Shown: positions 24,877 through 33,205 of the stretch, one piece after another
Position numbering within the stretch: position 1 is the first letter of the stretch
Layout: each line of letters starts with the position of its first letter
DNA from: Virgibacillus siamensis
Lineage (GTDB): Bacteria > Bacillota > Bacilli > Bacillales > Amphibacillaceae
Direction: 5' to 3'
Length of the DNA: 64,000 nt
Assembly (NCBI RefSeq): GCF_900162695.1
Contig: NZ_FUIH01000007.1
Span: 2,170,001 to 2,234,000 of the forward strand
Program-made: the position numbers and the translations under genes
The notes under the pieces: generated by a model
What the model was told of the DNA's origin: nothing
Databases searched by the model: none
The model's input: only the letters and a program-made list of their open reading frames with translations

Positions 24877-26064
24877 ATGAACACTGGAGATGCCTCATAC
24901 ATCAAACAATTAAACAGACGCATCCTTATTCAGGAAATTATTAAAAATAAATCGTTGTCAAGAAGCAATCTGGCCAGAATTACCGGCCTGAATAAAGCAA
25001 CTGTTTCCGCACAAATCCAGGAACTTATTGATAATAAACTGGTAGTTGAAACAAATGAAACAGCACTGATGACACGCGGCAGAAAACCAATATTGCTGGA
25101 GATGAATGCTAATGCCGGCTACAGCGTCGGTATTGATATTGATGAGAAGCATATCCGGGTTATTTTTATCGATCTGAAAGGAAAACCGTTTTCCAAAGTT
25201 TCCTTTCCTGTAGAATCCCAGGATCTGTTCAAGGAAAAAGATAAACTGATCGACAAACTGTTTCATTATGTAAAAAAATTTAATGAAGCATACCAGCCAA
25301 TCGGCCTAACCGGAATCGGCATAGGAATACATGGCATCGTTGACAATACCCATCAAATTGTTTTCACACCGAAACAGCAATGGACAAACATTAATATAAA
25401 AGAAGATCTGGAAGAAACGTTCCAGACGAATGTACTGGTCGACAATAATGCAAATCTGTCAGTATTCGCCGAACAAGTTTACGATGAACAGATTTCGGAC
25501 CTGTTCTGTATCACTCTGTACTCTGGTATTGGACTGGGCATTATCCAACGAAATAAAATTTACCGGGGATATGAAGGATTTGCAGGTGAAATCGGCCATA
25601 TGATTGTCCATCCTGATGGCATACCATGTACTTGCGGCAACCATGGCTGCTGGGAACGTTATGCCTCCGAAAAATCATTACTTGAAAAGCTCTACGAAAA
25701 TATACCGGAACATGTAAAAACGAAGGAAGTATTAGCCATGCTCCGTGAAGATGAACATCAGGAAACAGTCGATGAATTCCTGCGCTATTTAGCAATCGGG
25801 CTTAATAATGTCATCAACATTTTCAACCCGGAAAAAGTCATTATGAATGGCACCATCATTAATAAAAGCCCGCAATTACTGAAACAATTAGAAGGCAAAC
25901 TATCATCCAAATTTAATAATTACCACCAAATCCGGCCATCAAGAATCGGCTCTGACGCCTGCGCACTCGGAGGAGCCGCGAGTGCACTAAGAAAATATCT
26001 CGGTATCGACAGCTTAAATTTTGTTCAGTACGATTATTTTGATAGTGATTTGGTTGAAGCGTAA
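24877..26064 (+). CDS. ROK-family transcriptional regulator, probable repressor of the uronate genes
   Basis: 395 residues. An N-terminal winged helix (about 10-65; SRSNLARITGLNKATVSAQI, the recognition helix pattern of XylR/NagC) is followed by a sugar-kinase-like ROK domain (about 80-385). The domain has IGIGIHGIVDN and the zinc motif CTCGNHGCWE, with cysteines at 251, 253 and 258. Such proteins bind palindromes and release DNA when a sugar effector binds. It is divergent from uxaC across a 181-base region with a XylR-like palindrome, and upstream of the symporter genes, so control of both is likely. The inducer is not known. A terminator follows. Confidence 0.88.
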   Translation: MNTGDASYIKQLNRRILIQEIIKNKSLSRSNLARITGLNKATVSAQIQELIDNKLVVETNETALMTRGRKPILLEMNANAGYSVGIDIDEKHIRVIFIDLKGKPFSKVSFPVESQDLFKEKDKLIDKLFHYVKKFNEAYQPIGLTGIGIGIHGIVDNTHQIVFTPKQQWTNINIKEDLEETFQTNVLVDNNANLSVFAEQVYDEQISDLFCITLYSGIGLGIIQRNKIYRGYEGFAGEIGHMIVHPDGIPCTCGNHGCWERYASEKSLLEKLYENIPEHVKTKEVLAMLREDEHQETVDEFLRYLAIGLNNVINIFNPEKVIMNGTIINKSPQLLKQLEGKLSSKFNNYHQIRPSRIGSDACALGGAASALRKYLGIDSLNFVQYDYFDSDLVEA

Positions 26065-26068
26065 GTGT

Positions 26069-26100
26069 TGCACCACACTTCTCCAGAGTGTGGTGTATTT
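26069..26100 (+). terminator. Rho-independent terminator of the ROK regulator gene
   Basis: ACACCACACT-tctcc-AGAGTGTGGTGT-type stem (26071-26095) is followed by ATTTGTTT, a few bases after the stop. Confidence 0.8.
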
Positions 26101-26200
26101 GTTTAATTTTAAAGCACTTTATGGTGTGGGCATACTAGTTTTTATCTTTTCCTCCCCATTCACTAAATTTTATCAAGTGCGTTTTAATCTTCATATTTTA

Positions 26201-26229
26201 TTGAAATTTCCCAAAACATCATATACTAT
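26201..26229 (+). promoter_or_regulatory. Sigma-A promoter of the uronate symporter genes
   Basis: TTGAAA (26201-26206), a 17-base spacer and TACTAT (26224-26229). The predicted start lies about 30 bases before a cre box. Confidence 0.75.
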
Positions 26230-26265
26230 TAATTATGGACAAAGGTAAGGGATTTAGCACAATTT

Positions 26266-26279
26266 TGAAAGCGTTTACA
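26266..26279. promoter_or_regulatory. Catabolite-responsive element upstream of the symporter genes
   Basis: TGAAAGCGTTTACA is a near-perfect cre. It lies about 30 bases downstream of the predicted start, where CcpA acts as a road block. Confidence 0.85.
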
Positions 26280-26321
26280 CCACATAGAATTTCTTCACCC
26301 CAAATAAAAAGGAGGGAAAAA

Positions 26322-26432
26322 ATGTTTGGATTAACGGATCCGATGGTAATTGTTGCATGGATCGGAACGATTGTATCCGCAATAATCTGTGTTGTGTTTG
26401 GTATTGTCACCTGGAATAAAGGGGATTCCTGA
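26322..26432 (+). CDS. Symporter small accessory protein (36 aa, one membrane helix)
   Basis: ATG 26322 follows AAGGAGG at seven bases. The 36-residue product has a short polar N-terminus (MFGLTDPM), one membrane helix (about 9-30) and the end FGIVTWNKGDS. This pattern (short helix ending ..GI..WNKG.) is that of the small accessory proteins found directly upstream of SSS-family symporters. The symporter gene starts 37 bases downstream with its own ribosome site. It probably sits in the membrane with the transporter; its mechanism is not established. Confidence 0.75.
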   Translation: MFGLTDPMVIVAWIGTIVSAIICVVFGIVTWNKGDS

Positions 26433-26469
26433 AAAGTTCGGCACTCATTAAAAGGGGGAGTACGGTTAC

Positions 26470-28053
26470 ATGAATTACATGATTCTTGTCGTAGTATGTC
26501 TAATCTTCGTCGCCATCATGTCCGGACTTGCATATTATGGCTATAAAAAGACGGTGACACAGGAGGATTACTTGGTTGGCGGACGCACCATCAGCCCTTT
26601 CGTAATGGCATTATCCTATGGAGCGACCTTTATCAGTACATCCGCATTAATCGGCTTCGGGGGTGTGTCGTCCCTATTTGGCTTTAGTCTATTATTTCTT
26701 GCGCTATTGAATATTGTTCTTGGTGTCCTGGTTGCCTTTGCGGTATTTGGCACACGCATACGGCGTTTGTCGGTAAAACTTAAGGCGTATACATTTCCGG
26801 ATCTGCTGGGTAAAAAATATAATTCTAAATTCCTGACAATCTTCTCCGCTTCGATGATTTTCCTGTTCATGCCTGCCTATACAAGCATTGTCCTTGTCGG
26901 TGGCGGTCGATTTTTGCAGGAATCACTTGCCATTCAGTATGATCTAGCACTGTTTATACTAGCCCTAATCGTTGGAATTTACGTAATCAGCGGTGGAATC
27001 CGTGCCGTTATGTATACAGATGCATTTGGCGCAGTGATCATGTTTATCGGCATGTCCATTTTTCTCATTGCTACTTATAACATTCTTGGCGGAGTTGAGG
27101 TGGCTCATAAAGGACTTGCTGGTATGAAGGATATGGTTCCGGAAGCACTAGTTGAACAAGGTCATCGCGGCTGGACATCAATGCCCGCATTTGGATCGCA
27201 AATTTGGTGGACTGTTGTCAGCACCATCATCATGGGAGTAGGAATTGGCGTACTGGCTCAGCCACAGCTTGCCATGCGGGCAATGACCGTCAAGAATGAT
27301 AAAGCCTTATATCGTTCCGTTTTAATCGGTGGAATCTTCATTTTCTTCATGACCGGTGCAGCATTTATGATTGGTCCATTGTCCAATCTGTATTTTTTCC
27401 AGGAAAGCGGTAAAATTTCCATTGATGTCGCATCCGGCAATGTCGATTTGGTCATTCCCATGTTTATTAATGAAATAATGCCTGAATGGTTTATTTACCT
27501 GTTTACCCTTACATTGCTGTCTGCAACGATTTCAACCATCAGCTCACTTATTCACTTGCAGGGTACAGCCTTTGGCGAGGATATTTTGAAAAAAGTTGGA
27601 TTCAAAACAGTTGCAGGCATGAACCCGTCACGACTTGGGGTATTGATTGGCGTCATCGCAGCAATTATTCTGGCTTACATCCTGCCACCAGGCGTTATTG
27701 CACGTGCTACCGCATTCTGGTTCGGAATATGTGCAGCAGGATTCCTGCCTGCTTTAATCGGTGCATTATTTTGGAAGAATGCTACAAAGCAGGGCGCGAT
27801 TGTCAGCACCATTTTAGGGTTTGCAGTTAGTATCATCGGGTTTATATTTTTCCATGTGAAAGAATCGGCTCAATTTGGGATTTCACAGGCGTTGTTCGGC
27901 AGAGATGCCCTGCTCAGTTTCCCCTGGACATACGTTGATCCATTGTTTTATGCCTTGCCGATTTCAGCATTCGCGTTAGTCGGGGTCAGTTTAATAACAA
28001 AAAATAAACAGAAAGAGAAAACTCAAAATGCTGGAATGGAGGAGAGTATCTGA
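26470..28053 (+). CDS. Sodium:solute symporter (SSS family), probable uronate importer
   Basis: 527-residue membrane protein with about 13 helices. Family signs are EDYLVGGRTISPFVMALSYGATFISTSALIGFGG near the N-terminus (discriminating VGGR-type motif) and the sodium-site region LLSATISTISSLIHLQGTAFGEDI. It belongs to the SSS/SLC5 family; the substrate is not readable from sequence. Its place beside the uronate operon, regulator and cre sites points to glucuronate/galacturonate or glucuronides. It would replace the lost GPH transporter. It shares a transcript with the 36-residue accessory protein. Confidence 0.88.
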   Translation: MNYMILVVVCLIFVAIMSGLAYYGYKKTVTQEDYLVGGRTISPFVMALSYGATFISTSALIGFGGVSSLFGFSLLFLALLNIVLGVLVAFAVFGTRIRRLSVKLKAYTFPDLLGKKYNSKFLTIFSASMIFLFMPAYTSIVLVGGGRFLQESLAIQYDLALFILALIVGIYVISGGIRAVMYTDAFGAVIMFIGMSIFLIATYNILGGVEVAHKGLAGMKDMVPEALVEQGHRGWTSMPAFGSQIWWTVVSTIIMGVGIGVLAQPQLAMRAMTVKNDKALYRSVLIGGIFIFFMTGAAFMIGPLSNLYFFQESGKISIDVASGNVDLVIPMFINEIMPEWFIYLFTLTLLSATISTISSLIHLQGTAFGEDILKKVGFKTVAGMNPSRLGVLIGVIAAIILAYILPPGVIARATAFWFGICAAGFLPALIGALFWKNATKQGAIVSTILGFAVSIIGFIFFHVKESAQFGISQALFGRDALLSFPWTYVDPLFYALPISAFALVGVSLITKNKQKEKTQNAGMEESI

Positions 28054-28115
28054 TCCGCTGAAGCTTATGTTATCAGCATAATGCAAAATTGTTAATGGAT
28101 ATCAATGGCCACCGG

Positions 28116-28147
28116 GACTTTCGCTTTGCCAAGGCGAGAGTCTTTTT
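28116..28147 (+). terminator. Rho-independent terminator of the symporter transcript
   Basis: GACTTTCGC-tttgccaag-GCGAGAGTC (one G-T pair) is followed by five T. Confidence 0.8.
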
Positions 28148-28282
28148 GTTTTTCGCTGATTCAACATAACAATCATACAAGCACCATTTTCACCTCCCCC
28201 CTCCTTGCGTTGCAATAATTTTCCTCATAAAAATGGAAATTGCGGGGAAACTAGGAACAAATTTGGAAAGGTGGTAATAAAA

Positions 28283-28735
28283 ATGGATCATGTTAAAGCA
28301 TTAATCATTAAGTTTATTATGTGCACAGCAGTTCTGTGGATTGTACTCGGTGCATTTTATGGTGTGGGATTCGGCGACATATTGATGTTGAGTGTATTGT
28401 TGACCGCCGTCTCTTATATTGTTGGAGATCTTTTGCTCCTGCCTCGCTTTGAAAACTGGGGAGCAACACTGGTGGATTTGGGACTGACATTCCTTGGAAT
28501 CTGGTTTCTCGGTCCGCTTCTATTTGAAGAAAACATTCCGCTCGGCACAGCTGCAATCTTTTCCGCCATCGTCATAGCAGTCGGGGAATACTTCTTCCAC
28601 AAATATATGGAAAAAGAAGTGCTCGACGACTGGGATCAATTTGTCACTGACGAAGATCGCGATGTGGAACGTGCGAAAGTACAGACAGAATTCAGCGAGG
28701 AACTATCAGATACTGACAGAAAACGTGATGAGTAG
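28283..28735 (+). CDS. yndM: YndM family (DUF2512) membrane protein
   Basis: 150 residues from the ATG at 28283, which follows AAAGGTGG; earlier in-frame codons lack a site. Four hydrophobic helices occupy about residues 5-110, and the last 40 residues are highly charged (DEDRDVERAKVQTEF). This matches the YndM/DUF2512 family of Bacillaceae membrane proteins, of unknown function. It is expressed alone with a terminator right behind it. Confidence 0.75.
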   Translation: MDHVKALIIKFIMCTAVLWIVLGAFYGVGFGDILMLSVLLTAVSYIVGDLLLLPRFENWGATLVDLGLTFLGIWFLGPLLFEENIPLGTAAIFSAIVIAVGEYFFHKYMEKEVLDDWDQFVTDEDRDVERAKVQTEFSEELSDTDRKRDE

Positions 28736-28749
28736 AGGTACAGTGAAAT

Positions 28750-28777
28750 AAAACGCGCGACTTGTCGCGCGTTTTTT
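28750..28777 (+). terminator. Rho-independent terminator after yndM
   Basis: AAACGCGCGAC-tt-GTCGCGCGTTT then TTT, a strong GC-rich hairpin. Confidence 0.9.
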
Positions 28778-28782
28778 GTTTG

Positions 28783-28900
28783 TTCAGCGGGTTATGGGGT
28801 TTCTTCAGCGGATGCGGCACTTTGTTCGGCGCTAAATACAATTCCTTCGGCGGATGCGGCGCTTTGTTCGGCGCCAAATGCGTTTCCTTCGGCGGATGCT
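28783..28900. repeat. 21-base tandem repeat array (five and a half units)
   Basis: Units start at 28783, 28804, 28825, 28846, 28867 and 28888, each beginning TTCRGCGSN. Odd and even units alternate between TTCGGCGGATGCGGCGCTTTG-like and GCCAAATGCGTTTCC-like ends, so a 42-base higher period is also visible. It lies between the yndM terminator and the end of tadC. Frames through it are open only because of the period. Confidence 0.85.
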
Positions 28901-28949
28901 TACCTCGCCAGCCGCACAATTTTTTGGAAAGTGGCGCGGCAAAAGAGAT

Positions 28950-29864
28950 TTAAAAATTCGCCATGAACTGCAGGATGGCCGGTCCCAGCAGGATAATGAA
29001 CAGCGTCGGAAAAATAAAGATGACAAGCGGGAACATCATTTTGATCGGAGCTTTCATTGCTTTTTCTTCGGCCTGTTGACGGCGGCGTTCTCGTATATCC
29101 TCTGTCTGTACACGCAGTACGGATACCATCCCGATTCCCAGTTTCTCCGCTTGGATAATACTGTATATTAACGTTTTCAATTCTTCCAATTGAAGCCTGT
29201 TATTCATATCATTTAACGCGTTTTTCCGGGTTTTTCCCAGACGCATTTCTTCCAATGTTACATTAAACGCATCAGCCAAAACACCCTTCTTTTTCTTAAC
29301 CACCTGACTGACAGCTGCATCAAAACCAAGACCTGCTTCCAGACTGATTGTCAGTAAGTCAAGTACATCAGGAAGTTCCTTTATTGCAAGACGGCTTCTT
29401 TTATCAATTTTTATCCGCAGATACAAATTAGGAAGCTGGATGGCAACTGCCAGGCCAATTACAGCTGCGAGCAGTACAATAGCTCCACCAAGATGAAGTG
29501 CGAGTCCATACATAATCGCTACCGCCGGCAATACAAGTATTAACAGCAACTGGATAATTTTGAATTCTACAGGTCCCATCCCGAATGGTTCCCCTGCCTG
29601 CAGTAATTTTATTTCAAGCTTGGACACTTTTTCTTTACTTAATTTTCTTCTGAATTTCCGCTTCAGCTCTATCCAAAATGGCTTAATGATACGCTCCTTG
29701 AAAGATAGATCTGCTTCTTTTGCAGCTGCAGCCACATGCTGATTATTAATCAGATACGTATCAATCCGCTGCTGGACAAGACTCTGCTCTTTTCCGAATA
29801 CACTGGCAACACCATATAAAAACAGACTTACGGTAATAAATAAACTAATATAGAATACAAGCAT
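28950..29864 (-). CDS. tadC: Tad pilus inner-membrane platform protein TadC (GspF domain)
   Basis: 304 residues. An N-terminal helix (1-22), a basic linker, two further helices near 105-145, a GspF/T2SSF domain (about 165-290: LLTISLEAGLGFDAAVSQVVKK, IIQAEKLGIGMVSVLRVQ) and a C-terminal helix. TadC and TadB together form the membrane platform rotated or driven by the TadA ATPase during Flp pilus assembly. It is the last gene of the tad operon, two bases after tadB. Confidence 0.88.
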   Translation of the reverse strand: MLVFYISLFITVSLFLYGVASVFGKEQSLVQQRIDTYLINNQHVAAAAKEADLSFKERIIKPFWIELKRKFRRKLSKEKVSKLEIKLLQAGEPFGMGPVEFKIIQLLLILVLPAVAIMYGLALHLGGAIVLLAAVIGLAVAIQLPNLYLRIKIDKRSRLAIKELPDVLDLLTISLEAGLGFDAAVSQVVKKKKGVLADAFNVTLEEMRLGKTRKNALNDMNNRLQLEELKTLIYSIIQAEKLGIGMVSVLRVQTEDIRERRRQQAEEKAMKAPIKMMFPLVIFIFPTLFIILLGPAILQFMANF

Positions 29865-29866
29865 CC

Positions 29867-30805
29867 CTACACCTCAATTGTAGTGATTTTGTGGACAAAT
29901 ATAAAACCGATGATAAATCCGATACCTGCAGCAACCAGCATCAGCATTCCAATTGGATTGGTGAAAAGCGTCATAATATATTCCGGGTTAATGATAAATA
30001 TCAAAAGACCGAGTACAACCGGAAGCAAACTAATGATCAGTCCGGATAATTTTCCTTGTGCGGTCAATGTTTTGATTTGGCTTTCTATTTTTGTTCTGGC
30101 CCGGTTTGTCTTGACAATTTTATCCAGCAGATAGGCAAGATTCCCCCCGGACTGCCGTTGAATAATAATCGCATCGACAAGTAAACCCAGTTCCGCACTC
30201 GGCATGCGCCGTTTCCATTCCAATAGTGCATCATCCATACTCGTTCCATACTGCAACGATTTAAGGACGAGTTCAACCTCATCCTTGATTGGAGAATACG
30301 ATTCCTGGGCAACGATTTGCAGTGACTGCAGAAAGCCAAATCCTGCCCGTAAGGACCCGATAATTGATGTGATCATACCAGGTAATCCGTCATTAAATGC
30401 CTTAATCCGCTTTTTCTGTTTTCGTTTCAGCCACAACATCGGTAAAACAAACCCTGATGCAAATCCAAGCAGCATTAACACGAAATTTCCAGTAATCAGG
30501 TGCAACAAACCTGCCGTAATCACTGCAAACATCCAGCGGAAAATCGCGAATTCTTCCGGTTTCATAAGAACGCCGGCAATACTCAGTTGTTCCTGCAGTG
30601 TATTACGTTTCTTTCCTGGCTTCTTTTTCCGTATCAACAAATTTTTCAGCTGCTGGTTCGCATCCTTTAAAACTTCCGAAAAAGAACGCGGGGATTTTTC
30701 CCAGTATTGGTCATCTTTTGATTTACGAAGCATGCTGATACCCGACAATAAAAGAAATACGGTTAAAAACATACTGACAAACAATAAAATAGCCATCGTC
30801 ATCAC
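29867..30805 (-). CDS. tadB: Tad pilus inner-membrane platform protein TadB (GspF domain)
   Basis: 312 residues with an N-terminal helix (4-24), central helices near 95-135, and a GspF domain with the pattern GSLRAGFGFLQSLQIVAQES and LVDAIIIQRQSGGNLAYLLDK, ending in a helix. It partners TadC as the pilus assembly platform. It overlaps the end of tadA by four bases (ATGA type). Confidence 0.9.
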   Translation of the reverse strand: MMTMAILLFVSMFLTVFLLLSGISMLRKSKDDQYWEKSPRSFSEVLKDANQQLKNLLIRKKKPGKKRNTLQEQLSIAGVLMKPEEFAIFRWMFAVITAGLLHLITGNFVLMLLGFASGFVLPMLWLKRKQKKRIKAFNDGLPGMITSIIGSLRAGFGFLQSLQIVAQESYSPIKDEVELVLKSLQYGTSMDDALLEWKRRMPSAELGLLVDAIIIQRQSGGNLAYLLDKIVKTNRARTKIESQIKTLTAQGKLSGLIISLLPVVLGLLIFIINPEYIMTLFTNPIGMLMLVAAGIGFIIGFIFVHKITTIEV

Positions 30806-32298
30806 TCCGATTTTTCAACAAAAATGGATGGCGGTAATTCAACGCCCTCGTCTTTCATGCGCTCATAAAATCCAGGACGGACACCAGTAGGAACCAGCTT
30901 TCCCAGAATTCTTCCGTCCTTTCCAACACCGGATTGTCTAAATGTGAAAATATCCTGCAGCACAATGACATCCCCTTCCAGATTTTGCACTTCGGTAATA
31001 TTGGTAATGCGCCGTGTGCCATCCCGAAGCCGTGATTGATGAATGATGACATCCAAGGCTCCGGCGATCTGCTCCCTGATAGCTTTAACAGGAAGATCCA
31101 TTCCTGCCATCAGTACCATTGTTTCCAGGCGTGATACCATATCACGCGGACTGTTCGAATGCCCTGTCGCTAATGAACCGTCATGTCCGGTGTTCATTGC
31201 CTGAAGCATGTCCAGCGCCTCACCACTTCTGACTTCACCAACCACAATACGGTCGGGACGCATACGCAGTGCATTTCGAACGAGATCACGAATGGAAACT
31301 GCACCATTGCCTTCCATATTCGGCGGGCGGGTTTCCAGTGATACAACGTGTTCCTGCCCGAGCTGAAGCTCTGCTGCATCTTCAATTGTTACAATTCGAT
31401 CCGTATTCGATATAAACGATGATAAAACATTCAATGTCGTTGTTTTCCCGGATCCTGTCCCGCCGCTTATAAACAAATTCAATTTCGCATCCACACAGGC
31501 CTGAAGAAACATCGCCATTTCTTCTGACAAGGTACCAAAATTGATCAGATCATGGATTGTAAAAGGTTCTTTGGCAAATTTACGGATTGTAATCGTTGGT
31601 CCAATCAAGGCAAGGGGAGGAATGATGGCATTTACCCGGGAGCCATCCTGTAAACGTGCGTCCACCATTGGACTGCTTTCATCGATACGGCGGCCTAGCG
31701 GTGCCACAATTTTTTCCAGAACTGCCATGACATGGTCGTTATCGCGGAACACTACATCAGTCAGAATAAGTTTTCCGTCACGTTCCGCATACACCTTGTT
31801 TGGCCCATTCACCATTACCTCCGTCACACTGTCATCTTCCAGCAATGGTGTAATCGGCCCGTATCCGGTAAGGTCGTTCCGGATTTCCGTTTTCAGCCGT
31901 TCCAGATCATGTACTTTTTTTACCCACGGATTCTCCTCATAAATCTCCCCGATGATGCCATTTAAATCATCGATGATTGTGTCCACATCATCATTCCGTC
32001 GTTCACGTAAAATAAATTTAAAAACAAGATGTTTAAATTCGCGGTCTTCCTCAGTATCCTCTTGTTGGACGGTCTTTTCAGACACCGATCTTTTTGGCAA
32101 TACAGGTTTCAGTTCATACACAGCAGCTTCGGCTGGTTGTTCAGATACTTGATCCAGGTCCTTCGTTTTCATTTTCTTTTCCCGTACAGGCTGAATTTCC
32201 TCAACAGCCTTCTTTTCAACCGGATCAATTAACGGACTGTTTTCTGTTTCCCGGTACATGTCGCTGTTTTTTGCCTTTAGTTTTTCCAGCAGACTCAT
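30802..32298 (-). CDS. tadA: Tad pilus assembly ATPase TadA/CpaF
   Basis: 498-residue type II/IV secretion ATPase that powers Flp pilus export. An acidic/basic N-terminal extension (about 1-85) precedes the N-domain and the RecA-like core. Visible motifs: Walker A ISGGTGSGKTTTLN, Asp box IEDAAELQL, Walker B region RPDRIVVGEVRSGEALDML, His box TGHDGSLATGHSNSP. Its start lies 74 bases inside the tadZ reading frame with its own GGAAGGAA site, an unusually long overlap. Its stop overlaps tadB. Confidence 0.94.
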   Translation of the reverse strand: MSLLEKLKAKNSDMYRETENSPLIDPVEKKAVEEIQPVREKKMKTKDLDQVSEQPAEAAVYELKPVLPKRSVSEKTVQQEDTEEDREFKHLVFKFILRERRNDDVDTIIDDLNGIIGEIYEENPWVKKVHDLERLKTEIRNDLTGYGPITPLLEDDSVTEVMVNGPNKVYAERDGKLILTDVVFRDNDHVMAVLEKIVAPLGRRIDESSPMVDARLQDGSRVNAIIPPLALIGPTITIRKFAKEPFTIHDLINFGTLSEEMAMFLQACVDAKLNLFISGGTGSGKTTTLNVLSSFISNTDRIVTIEDAAELQLGQEHVVSLETRPPNMEGNGAVSIRDLVRNALRMRPDRIVVGEVRSGEALDMLQAMNTGHDGSLATGHSNSPRDMVSRLETMVLMAGMDLPVKAIREQIAGALDVIIHQSRLRDGTRRITNITEVQNLEGDVIVLQDIFTFRQSGVGKDGRILGKLVPTGVRPGFYERMKDEGVELPPSIFVEKSE

Positions 32299-33115
32299 TT
32301 TCCTTCCCTCGCAATCGTTTATCTTTTTTTAAAGATGGAAGCAACCCTCGTTTTGGAGACTTTTTATCCGTTGCACCCCGTTCCAGCATAAACAGTTTTT
32401 TAGCCAATTCCTCAATTCCCTTGGAAATATTCAGATCCGGCTTGCTTCTGATCAACGGCATCCCTATATCCATGGAGTATGGAACATTTTTGGAGTCATC
32501 AAGCAAATAATAAACAGCTTCCAATTTGGTAAGGTTGGATACTTCTGTCTTTTTAATCACAGACGGTAATGTTGAACGATTCACAACGAGCTGCACTTTC
32601 TCTTTTAATCCCAACGTTTCCAGTGTTTCAATCATCAACCGGATACTTTTCAATGCTGCAAGGCCTGGTGTTGTGACAACTAAAATCATATCCGCCTCTT
32701 CCATGATTCTTAGCGAATGGTCATTAAAGCCTGCTGGGGCTTCGATAAAAACAACATCTGACTTACTCCGCAATTGCTTAATTACAGAAGAAACCATATA
32801 CGGCTGAATCATGTCGGCAAATTCCGGACGTTTCGGAGCCGCAAGCAGGTTCACACCGGTCATATGGGTCGTTATATACTTTGGAACATTGAAATAATCA
32901 TTTTTCTCAACGAGTTCTTTCATTGTCAATTCCGGGTCCAGGTTAAATGCCATGCTAAGATCCCCGAATTGCAGGTCACCATCTATTACACTTACACGTG
33001 AATAACGCATCGCCAGAAAGATTGCCAGATTAGCAGTGATAACGGTACGTCCCAATCCTCCCGTCGGACTGCAGACAGCAACTACCTGTCTATTGCTGGT
33101 TGTAAATCCATCCAC
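32225..33115 (-). CDS. tadZ: Tad pilus localisation protein TadZ/CpaE (MinD/ParA-like)
   Basis: 296 residues. The MinD-like fold is clear (VIDGDLQFGDLSMAFNLDPE, VFIEAPAGFNDHSLRIMEEADMILVVTTPG), but the Walker A region reads SPTGGLGRTVITANLA. Both lysines of the deviant P-loop KGGVGKT are replaced, so ATP hydrolysis may be lost. TadZ proteins are known for atypical nucleotide sites and for placing the Tad machine at the pole. The usual N-terminal receiver-like domain of CpaE is absent, and the C-terminus is a long basic tail. The 3' end overlaps tadA by 74 bases. Confidence 0.85.
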   Translation of the reverse strand: MDGFTTSNRQVVAVCSPTGGLGRTVITANLAIFLAMRYSRVSVIDGDLQFGDLSMAFNLDPELTMKELVEKNDYFNVPKYITTHMTGVNLLAAPKRPEFADMIQPYMVSSVIKQLRSKSDVVFIEAPAGFNDHSLRIMEEADMILVVTTPGLAALKSIRLMIETLETLGLKEKVQLVVNRSTLPSVIKKTEVSNLTKLEAVYYLLDDSKNVPYSMDIGMPLIRSKPDLNISKGIEELAKKLFMLERGATDKKSPKRGLLPSLKKDKRLRGKENESAGKTKGKKQRHVPGNRKQSVN

Positions 33116-33205
33116 TGTAATCCCTCCTTCTCTTCTGCTTTATTCCAAATGGTCATGCCCATCGTTCGGTAGATAAATACCGGATCCCGGTTTTCTGCTT
33201 CGACA

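Noticed and set aside
28692..28919. Pro/His/Lys-rich minus-strand frame and Phe/Gly/Cys-rich plus frame
   Set aside because: Both arise from the 21-base repeat; neither has a ribosome site and one crosses the yndM terminator.
30204..30890. 228-codon plus-strand frame opposite tadB
   Set aside because: It is antisense to a well supported TadB/TadA region, Ser/Asn/Cys-rich as expected of a shadow frame.
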